Of a stretch of DNA of 6,045 nt, positions 1 to 4,712 are shown piece by piece. The notes under the pieces were generated by a model, which saw only the letters and a program-made list of their open reading frames with translations, did no database searches and was not told the origin of the DNA. This DNA comes from Verrucomicrobiota bacterium (GTDB taxonomy: Bacteria > Verrucomicrobiota > Verrucomicrobiia > Chthoniobacterales > UBA10450): assembly GCA_003217835.1 (NCBI GenBank), contig QHMQ01000039.1:1-6045 (forward strand), written 5' to 3'. The stretch's first letter is position 1. Every line of letters starts with the position of its first letter. The translations under genes and the position numbers were made by a program.

Positions 1-144
1 GAGAGAGTGAGCGTGCGGCGACATCCCGCGACAGGGAGCGATCAGTTTTTTAAAGTCAACGCGAAGCGGTTCACAAAGGGGAGCGGCGGAAGTTTTCTCG
101 TCGAGCCGGGCGATACCGTCACCGTCGGGGAAAGCATTTTTTAA
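1..144 (+). CDS. Wza-like polysaccharide export protein, C-terminal end (5' partial)
   Basis: The frame is open from base 1 to a TAA at 142-144 and gives 47 residues; the start lies to the left of the window. The tail carries VNAKRFTKG followed by FLVEPGDTVTVGESIF. The pattern 'F-x-V-x-PGD-x-V-x-V-x-E' near a C-terminus is typical of the final SLBB/soluble-ligand-binding repeat of Wza/OtnA-type outer-membrane polysaccharide exporters. Such proteins form the exit channel for capsule or EPS and contact the periplasmic part of the Wzz/Wzc partner. The next gene is exactly such a partner, 75 nt downstream on the same strand, which supports the call and suggests one transcript. The signal peptide and poly_export domain cannot be checked because they are outside the window. 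The family is fairly sure; the exact subfamily is not. Confidence 0.72.
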   Translation, partial: ERVSVRRHPATGSDQFFKVNAKRFTKGSGGSFLVEPGDTVTVGESIF

Positions 145-219
145 CGAAAATTTTTGCGACCGCGCCTTTTCGAGCGTCATTCTCGCATGTAGAATCCCGT
201 TCGGGCCAAAAATTTCTTT

Positions 220-1845
220 GTGATCAATCCTCCAACCTCTGCAACGGTAGCCGCCGCTGGGCCGAAGCCCAATAGCCCAACGTCATCGTATTTGCCTCCC
301 GAGTTTGCGGAGCCAAAGCATGGGTTTGATTTTCGGCAACTCTGGCATTCGCTCATCGAGAAAATCTGGATCGTCGCGCTTTGTGTTCTGGCCGGTCTTT
401 TTCTCGCGCTTGGTTACCTCGCGCGAACGCCGAAGCTCTATCAGGGACATACAGTGCTGGAAGTTGAGTTTCAGGAACCGACTGTCGTCTCGACGGAAGA
501 CTCGACTTCGCGCATGCGTTCAAGTTTTCTGGCCAGCCAGGAGGCGATGCGCACAATTGAGCAAAACCTCACGAACCAAACGCTTCTTGCGCGGGTCGTC
601 CGCTCCGAAGGCCTGGCTGAAGATGGTGGCCGCGCGCTTCTCGGCCAAAATATTACCAGCCGTGACGCGTCCAAAGCGACGCCGCGGCCGGTGGCATCGC
701 CCACGGCGAACAAAATCGATAATACCATTGGGGTGACAACTTTTACGCCGCTCGAAGAAGCGTTGGGTGGTGCAGCTGCGGGCATGGTAAAGCCGGTGAT
801 TCGACGCGGCACACGCCTGATTGATTTGTACGTAACGAACCGCGATCCAGCTATGGCACAGCGCCTCGCCGAAGCGATCGGCCGGGAGTACATCCGCAAT
901 TCGATCGAGCGCCGCGCTTCCTTCAGTCAGGATGCGTTGCGTTATTTGCTGGAAGAAGAGGACCGATTGAAGATCAATCTCCAAAAAAGTGAGGCAGCCG
1001 TTGCTGAATACAAGGCGAAAACGCCGGACGCCTTGCAACTTGGCGGCGGCACCGCCGCAACCGGCTCGCAGACGGGATCGGGCGCGGGCGCTGGTGGACC
1101 CCGTGGTGGAGTGGTCGAGGACAAGCTGCAGGACCTCAACACCAAATTGACGACAGCCAAAGCCGACCAGATTCGTCTTGAAGGCGAGCTCAAGCAAATC
1201 GAGCAGGCAGGCGAAAATATCGACGCTTTGCTGGCGGTTCCGAGTATTTCGTCCTCAGCCTTGGTGAACGAAGCGCGACGCAGCGTTACCCAAGTAGAAG
1301 CGGGCATTGCCACTTTGGCTTTACGATATAAAGAAAAGCATCCCAAAATGATGGCAGCTAGAGCCGCTCTGGCAGAAGCGAAGGAGAAGCTTCATCAAGC
1401 GGTCATGGCGCAACCTGAGATTCTGCGTAATGCGATTGAGCAGACCAAGGCAACCGAAGCAAGTTTGCAAGGAGTGCTGCAAGATCAGCAGGGCGTGGCC
1501 GTCGCCCTAAACCGCGCCGCGATCGGATATCAAGAATTGGCCCGGCAAGCCGAGACCGATCGTGCGCTTTACGAAAGCGTCCTCCGCCAGATCAAAGATA
1601 CAAATTTAACAAAAGACGTGAAGACGAATGCGGTCAGTGTCATCGAGCATTCCCCTCTTCCGCATTCACCTGTAAGTCCCAGCCCCACCAAGGCAATCGC
1701 TCTGGGTCTGCTCGGTGGGTTGGCCGCTGGACTCGCCTTTGTGCTCGGCGCTGACATGCTTGATCGCTCGATCAAAACCGTGGATCAAGCAGAAGCGACA
1801 CTTGGCCTGCCGGTCTTTGCGGCTGTGCCGGAAACGATCAACTAA
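220..1845 (+). CDS. Wzz/GumC-type polysaccharide chain-length determinant (PCP), N-terminal part of a Wzc-like co-polymerase
   Basis: This 541-residue inner-membrane protein is predicted to control EPS chain length and link the polymerase to the Wza channel. A Wzz-type N-terminus (about 34-48) leads into a first membrane helix (about 49-68). The periplasmic region carries RRGTRLIDLYVTNRDP (195-210), a coiled coil (about 236-268), a Gly/Ser-rich insert (275-297), a second coiled coil (about 298-332) and the hallmark LALRYKEKHPKM (366-377). A GNVR-like stretch (about 440-480), a proline-rich segment and a second membrane helix (about 491-513) follow, ending in LDRSIKTVDQAEATLGLPVF, the cytoplasmic lead into a BY-kinase. 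GTG at 220 is chosen because an in-frame TAG lies at 190-192 and no other start codon intervenes; there is no clear ribosome binding site. The gene ends at a TAA immediately after the point where fused homologues run on into the kinase, so the protein may be one half of a split or interrupted gene. Confidence 0.9.
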   Translation: MINPPTSATVAAAGPKPNSPTSSYLPPEFAEPKHGFDFRQLWHSLIEKIWIVALCVLAGLFLALGYLARTPKLYQGHTVLEVEFQEPTVVSTEDSTSRMRSSFLASQEAMRTIEQNLTNQTLLARVVRSEGLAEDGGRALLGQNITSRDASKATPRPVASPTANKIDNTIGVTTFTPLEEALGGAAAGMVKPVIRRGTRLIDLYVTNRDPAMAQRLAEAIGREYIRNSIERRASFSQDALRYLLEEEDRLKINLQKSEAAVAEYKAKTPDALQLGGGTAATGSQTGSGAGAGGPRGGVVEDKLQDLNTKLTTAKADQIRLEGELKQIEQAGENIDALLAVPSISSSALVNEARRSVTQVEAGIATLALRYKEKHPKMMAARAALAEAKEKLHQAVMAQPEILRNAIEQTKATEASLQGVLQDQQGVAVALNRAAIGYQELARQAETDRALYESVLRQIKDTNLTKDVKTNAVSVIEHSPLPHSPVSPSPTKAIALGLLGGLAAGLAFVLGADMLDRSIKTVDQAEATLGLPVFAAVPETIN

Positions 1846-1905
1846 GGCGCGTTACCTCGCTTAAAGCGGCGAACTAAAGCTCTCGGAAGTTCGAACTACC
1901 GGGTT
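1843..1905 (+). other. Single in-frame UAA plus open linker between the Wzz and kinase coding parts
   Basis: The Wzz and kinase coding regions share a reading frame. Only the TAA at 1843-1845 separates them; the next 20 codons (1846-1905) have no stop and translate to a basic linker ending in SSNYRV, directly before VVEIPESPAAEAFR. In fused Wzz-BY-kinases this linker is normally present, with a short 'xxVVxxPxSPAAEAFR' lead-in to the kinase. Read through, the gene would be 838 residues, a normal size for the fused family. Possible meanings are a recently split gene with kinase restart at GTG 1906 or 1909, a nonsense mutation, UAA readthrough, or a base error in the assembly. The sequence alone does not decide between them. 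Confidence 0.8.
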
Positions 1906-2736
1906 GTGGTGGAAATTCCCGAGAGCCCGGCGGCGGAAGCTTTTCGCAATTTGCGCGCCGCGCTTTCGTTATTGGGCCCCGAAGTGGAACGCAAGATTTC
2001 ACTCTTTACCAGCGCTCTGCCCAATGAGGGAAAAAGCTTCACAAGCGCGAATTATTCGCTCGCGCTCGCGCAACAAGGCTACCGCGTTCTCCTTATCGAC
2101 GGCGACTTGCGCCGGCCAAACATGCATAGAATCTTCCGTTTCCCGGAAGCCATGAAAAAAAATAATTTTGACGCGGACGGTGCCCCGGGAGTGATGGATT
2201 GCCTGGTGGGCGAGGCAGATCTTACCTCAGCAGCACGTCTGATTCCCGCCGGGGAAATTGATATCGTCAGCGACAATGTTGCTGTGGCGGGAAAAATTCA
2301 AACGATGACGGGAGGGCAGCTGTCGGTCCTTGCAGGAGGACGACGCGCGCCCAATCCAGCCGAGATTCTGGCTGGTTCTTCCTTTGGTCAGTTAGTCGCT
2401 GAGGCGGCGAGGCTTTTTGACCGAGTGGTGATCGACAGCGCACCCGTGCTCGCAGTCAGTGACACGCTGCTCATGATGCCGTATGTGCAGACCGTGTGCA
2501 TTGTTCTTCAGGCGGCGAAGACGCCCCGCCAAGTCGTTCGTCGCGCAGTTTCATTACTAGCAAAGTCGGGGATTCGTCCGGCTGGTTTGGTGCTGAATCG
2601 ATTACGGCGCGGTCGTGGCGTCGGCTATTACTACTACTACGCTTCGCACGGCTACGGCGCGGACGAAGGGTCGTATTCGCGCAGCTATGACTATCATCGA
2701 CCAAGGTCCGGGCACAAAGATAACGGCGCATCGTAG
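1906..2736 (+). CDS. BY-kinase (bacterial tyrosine autokinase), CpsD/Wzc C-domain type
   Basis: This 276-residue cytoplasmic P-loop tyrosine kinase is predicted to autophosphorylate on a C-terminal tyrosine cluster and so drive assembly and disassembly of the Wzz/Wzy export complex. SPAAEAFRNLRAAL (7-20) is the activator-contact/oligomerisation motif. Walker A is SALPNEGKS (36-44), with Asn where the family usually has Gly. Walker A' is VLLIDGDLRRP (61-71) and Walker B is RVVIDSAPVLAVSD (173-186). LSVLAGGRRAPNPAEIL (139-155) is a typical conserved stretch. The tail has five consecutive tyrosines (241-245) and four more at 250, 257, 261 and 263. The start is uncertain: GTG 1906 or GTG 1909 are the only nearby choices, the best Shine-Dalgarno-like run (GGAAG, 1885-1889) is about 16 nt away, and the frame stays open back to the UAA at 1843. 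It may therefore be made by re-initiation or as part of a longer Wzz-kinase protein. Confidence 0.9.
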   Translation: MVEIPESPAAEAFRNLRAALSLLGPEVERKISLFTSALPNEGKSFTSANYSLALAQQGYRVLLIDGDLRRPNMHRIFRFPEAMKKNNFDADGAPGVMDCLVGEADLTSAARLIPAGEIDIVSDNVAVAGKIQTMTGGQLSVLAGGRRAPNPAEILAGSSFGQLVAEAARLFDRVVIDSAPVLAVSDTLLMMPYVQTVCIVLQAAKTPRQVVRRAVSLLAKSGIRPAGLVLNRLRRGRGVGYYYYYASHGYGADEGSYSRSYDYHRPRSGHKDNGAS

Positions 2737-2797
2737 AGGAGAGCTCGGTGATCAGTGACCCACTTGTCAATGGTCAGTAGCCTGATTCCGCCGCCGC

Positions 2798-2860
2798 TGT
2801 AGTGGCGGGCGTGTCGCCTGTGGACATCAAGGAATTGCAGCCGGCACGGCTGCCGCTACA
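2798..2860 (+). repeat. 63-bp imperfect inverted repeat (21-nt arms, 21-nt loop) between convergent operons
   Basis: The arms at 2798-2818 (beginning TGTAGTGGC) and 2840-2860 (ending GCCGCTACA) are complementary at 16 of 21 positions. Read as plus-strand RNA, three more positions pair as G:U, leaving two mismatches; in minus-strand RNA those three become A:C, so the hairpin is stronger in the transcript of the Wzz/kinase operon. No T-run follows, so it is not a classic intrinsic terminator, though it could stabilise a 3' end or help end transcription. Its GC-rich form and position between convergent genes suggest a dispersed REP/MITE-like intergenic repeat. That is inference, because no second copy lies in this window. 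Confidence 0.6.
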
Positions 2861-2877
2861 AGGGGAAGCTGCAGGCG

Positions 2878-4245
2878 CTAGCCACTATTCACTCCCTTCC
2901 AAAGGCTACTTCCCCAGCAAAGTCCAAGATAGGTGGCGATATAGAGTTGGATGGAGGCGATCTGAAGCGGAAAATCAACTAACGCATGCAGCGCCACACC
3001 GGCAAGCGCAACAATAACCAACCGTTGAAGCAGTCGTCTCCGCGGCGCCCAGTTTTGCGCCGCGGACTTTTTATAGCTGCGAATCCCGATCGCGATTCCT
3101 CCGAAGAACAGCAGCGCCCATAAGCTGCTGCCGAGCCAGCCCCACTCCAGAGCAGTCTGCAAATAGTCTTCGTGCAAGAATCTCCACGTGCCCGGAGCGG
3201 GTTTAGTCGCCGCGTTGTTGTAAGACGGAAAGACAACACGAAAAGTTCCCGGCCCGAACCCGAAAAATCCAATGTCGCGCTGCGCGCCCATGGCGACGCG
3301 CGACGCTCGCCAACGGGCGTCGCTTGAAATCTGTTCAGTCACTGATTGCCAGCGTTTGAGTGGTTGCTCAAGATGGGTCGCCTGCCCAACCGCGAACAGA
3401 GTCAAGAGAATCGCGATCGCTCCAGCAAGGCCGACATTTTTTTTGGTGTGTGAAACTTTTCGCAAAAACGCCGGTCCAAGTTGCACACTAAGGGCAATCA
3501 GCAACAAAAGCGCAATCAACTGGGCCATACGCGACGTATTGGCAACAACTGCGGCGATAGTCACAATAAGCATGCTTATCCATAACGCGCGCATGCCAGG
3601 ATGGGATGGTTTTGTGAAAGCGCGGACGGCTAGACCTGCGGTTAACGGCCAGACCAAGTTCAAGTATGCTCCAGCATTTCCGTGATAATAATAGGTCGCA
3701 AAAAAAGTCGTTGCCCCCCAAACCGGCGCTGTCTGCCAGAAAATCATCTGGGCGCCGGTCGCTTTTTGGAGCAAACCGAGAAATGCAATCGACCCGGCGA
3801 CGAGGCCGATCGTGAACCATAGTCGCAGCAACCACCGATTGCTCTGAGATAGATCGACAACAAACAAAATCGCGCAAAGCAGCAATGCTCCTCGCAGCAT
3901 CCAGGCGGCACTGATCGCAAAATCGACGGACCCAGCCAGACGCGGCGCGAAATTTCGCAGTGGCACAAAAGTATGAAAGTCCGAGTCGTAGATCGAAGGC
4001 GCGTTGAGGGCCATCCAGCCGCCGATTCCGACTAGAGCGACTACCAAAAAAAGCAGAAGCCGCGGAAACGCTGGCCTCCGTCCGCCAACGGCCAGCTCGA
4101 CGATCCAAAGAATGAACGCGGCTAGCAGCAGCCAGTTAATGATTTGAATGCTCGCCGATGTTGTGCCGCCGTAGGCCCATGGAGCGTAAACGAGGACGGC
4201 CAAAAAAATCCAGCGAGCCGCGTTGCGGAAGAGCCCAGAAGTCAC
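2878..4245 (-). CDS. O-antigen ligase/polymerase family protein (Wzy_C), probable EPS polymerase
   Basis: This 455-residue polytopic inner-membrane protein has about ten or more hydrophobic segments (for example 12-25, 36-53, 62-80, 113-131, 141-159, 221-236, 241-256, 273-288, 373-388 and 407-424). The Wzy_C signature is clear: RWRASRVAMGAQRDIGFFGF (311-330), GPGTF (331-335), the loop motif HEDYLQTALEWGWLG (358-372) and HALVDFPLQIAS (420-431). Such proteins transfer or polymerise undecaprenyl-linked sugar repeats on the periplasmic side. With Wza, Wzz, BY-kinase and transferase neighbours, an EPS polymerase is likelier than a lipid-A core ligase, but the family does not separate the two. The GTG start at 4243-4245 sits inside the left arm of the inverted heptamer repeat, three bases after the stop of the upstream S23 gene (TGA CCT GTG), with no Shine-Dalgarno. 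Translation is probably coupled to the S23 gene. An in-frame TTG at residue 15 is a poorer start because it would cut the first membrane helix. Confidence 0.87.
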   Translation of the reverse strand: MTSGLFRNAARWIFLAVLVYAPWAYGGTTSASIQIINWLLLAAFILWIVELAVGGRRPAFPRLLLFLVVALVGIGGWMALNAPSIYDSDFHTFVPLRNFAPRLAGSVDFAISAAWMLRGALLLCAILFVVDLSQSNRWLLRLWFTIGLVAGSIAFLGLLQKATGAQMIFWQTAPVWGATTFFATYYYHGNAGAYLNLVWPLTAGLAVRAFTKPSHPGMRALWISMLIVTIAAVVANTSRMAQLIALLLLIALSVQLGPAFLRKVSHTKKNVGLAGAIAILLTLFAVGQATHLEQPLKRWQSVTEQISSDARWRASRVAMGAQRDIGFFGFGPGTFRVVFPSYNNAATKPAPGTWRFLHEDYLQTALEWGWLGSSLWALLFFGGIAIGIRSYKKSAAQNWAPRRRLLQRLVIVALAGVALHALVDFPLQIASIQLYIATYLGLCWGSSLWKGVNSG

Positions 4246-4267
4246 AGGTCAGACATCAGAGGTCAGA
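4240..4267. repeat. Left inverted-repeat arm of the S23 cassette (four tandem heptamers)
   Basis: Four adjacent 7-mers: GGTCAGA is exact at 4247-4253 and 4261-4267, with degenerate copies AGTCACA (4240-4246) and CATCAGA (4254-4260). It matches the reverse complement of 4662-4689 at 24 of 28 positions. On the minus strand it encodes S23 residues 127-131 (LTSDV), the S23 stop (4249-4251) and the GTG start of the polymerase gene (4243-4245). Confidence 0.9.
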
Positions 4268-4644
4268 TTGTCGGCAGCAAGAAATGACTCAGGTTTCCTG
4301 ATCATGCCGCCAAGCATCCGACCAACCTCAGCACACTGTGCGACAAGCTGTTCGTGCTGCTCGCCTGAGATGTAACCACAATCCTGCGCAAAATCCACCG
4401 ATGAGTCCGTCTCGCTGTTTTCGCCGTCGCAATCGCTCAGCTTGCTTAGAAAATGCGCTTTGTAGCGTCGCCTTGCCCAGGCCTCGCGGAGATTTAAACA
4501 GACCGATCGCGAGGAACGCCGGATTTGGCTGCATAGCGCAAACTTTTCGTCTGGCGGAAAGCGCTTCGTGAGCTCAAAGATGTCCATCGCGAGTTTGTAT
4601 GCCAATTTATAAACTGTGAGATCTTTGGCTGATTGGATCCTCAT
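4249..4644 (-). CDS. Four-helix-bundle protein, S23 / 23S rRNA intervening-sequence protein family
   Basis: This 131-residue soluble protein matches the S23 family in length and pattern. Four predicted helices lie at about 7-28 (KDLTVYKLAYKLAMDIFELT), 32-58, 60-89 and 94-117. The usual family signatures can be seen: RFPPDEKFALCSQIRRSSRSV (28-48, with the Gly of 'YGL' replaced by Ala), NLREAWARRRYKAHFLSKLSD (51-71, in place of the common NIAEA...RR), and a final helix with MLGGMI (110-115) followed by KPESF. It belongs to the 'EAW-RRYKAxF-SKL-D' branch. The biochemical function of the family is unknown; the related Avd protein works with diversity-generating reverse transcriptases, but none is present here. 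ATG at 4644 is supported by GAGGAG seven bases upstream. The last five codons and stop come from the flanking repeat. It lies 60 nt after the transferase and 3 nt before the polymerase, all three in the same frame. Confidence 0.85.
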   Translation of the reverse strand: MRIQSAKDLTVYKLAYKLAMDIFELTKRFPPDEKFALCSQIRRSSRSVCLNLREAWARRRYKAHFLSKLSDCDGENSETDSSVDFAQDCGYISGEQHEQLVAQCAEVGRMLGGMIRKPESFLAADNLTSDV

Positions 4645-4651
4645 TCTGCAA

Positions 4652-4657
4652 CTCCTC
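4652..4657 (-). promoter_or_regulatory. Strong Shine-Dalgarno for the S23 gene
   Basis: On the minus strand GAGGAG lies seven bases before the ATG at 4644. It sits only four bases inside the right repeat arm (4662-4689), so pairing of the arms would leave it just beside the stem. It is the only clear ribosome binding site in the minus-strand group. Confidence 0.75.
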
Positions 4658-4661
4658 AGTT

Positions 4662-4689
4662 TCTGACCTCTGACCTCTGACCTCCGACT
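4662..4689. repeat. Right inverted-repeat arm of the S23 cassette (four tandem heptamers)
   Basis: Three exact TCTGACC units in tandem (4662-4668, 4669-4675, 4676-4682) and one degenerate unit TCCGACT (4683-4689). This is the reverse complement of the array at 4240-4267, with 24 of 28 matches. It lies between the transferase stop and the S23 ribosome binding site. Confidence 0.92.
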
Positions 4690-4692
4690 GCT

Positions 4693-4712
4693 GCTCAGCT
4701 CCGCTCAGCGCC
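4693..4712. repeat. Short tandem duplication across the transferase stop codon
   Basis: GCTCAGCTCC (4693-4702) is followed directly by GCTCAGCGCC (4703-4712), 9 of 10 identical. The second copy holds the transferase stop (TGA on the minus strand at 4705-4707) and the pair lies three bases outside the S23 cassette. It may be a small slippage duplication or a trace of an insertion event. Confidence 0.45.

Larger units (their letters stand above)
4240..4689 (-). mobile_element. Putative S23-ORF cassette bounded by 28-nt heptameric inverted repeats
   Basis: A 450-bp unit contains one S23/four-helix-bundle gene enclosed by inverted arrays of GGTCAGA-type heptamers (4240-4267 and 4662-4689). In minus-strand RNA the two ends can pair over 28 nt with 24 Watson-Crick pairs, two G:U pairs and two G:G mismatches, looping out the S23 ORF. 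This resembles 23S rRNA intervening sequences, in which an S23 ORF lies between complementary ends cut by RNase III. The unit separates two exopolysaccharide genes that need no such neighbour, which suggests insertion. No transposase, reverse transcriptase or clear target-site duplication is visible, so mobility is inferred. Confidence 0.5.

Noticed and set aside
145..219. Possible promoter between the Wza-like and Wzz genes
   Set aside because: The AT-rich stretch has no convincing -35/-10 pair with correct spacing; the genes are more likely co-transcribed.
471..1346. Several long antisense ORFs (about 134-225 codons) on the minus strand opposite the Wzz gene
   Set aside because: They are reading-frame shadows in GC-rich coding DNA, rich in Arg, Ser and Cys, with no recognisable domain, and lie opposite a clear Wzz gene.
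2861..2877. Rho-independent terminator tail after the 2798-2860 hairpin
   Set aside because: The bases after the hairpin are purine- and GC-rich with no T-run on the plus strand, and there is none on the minus side either.
2802..3017. 71-codon plus-strand ORF starting inside the hairpin repeat
   Set aside because: It begins in the repeat and runs antisense into the 3' end of the polymerase gene; no ribosome binding site or domain is seen.
3272..4108. ORFs on both strands overlapping the polymerase gene
   Set aside because: The minus-strand 2878-4245 frame has membrane helices and Wzy_C motifs; the others have no motif and compositions typical of wrong frames.
4249..4644. Avd accessory protein of a diversity-generating retroelement
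   Set aside because: The fold is related, but there is no reverse transcriptase, template/variable repeat pair or target gene in the window, and the protein fits the general S23 branch better.
4662..4689. CRISPR-like short repeats
   Set aside because: The units are 7 bp and directly adjacent with no spacers, and the array has only four copies per side.
4240..4689. A true 23S rRNA intervening sequence
   Set aside because: No 23S rRNA sequence flanks it; both neighbours are exopolysaccharide genes.
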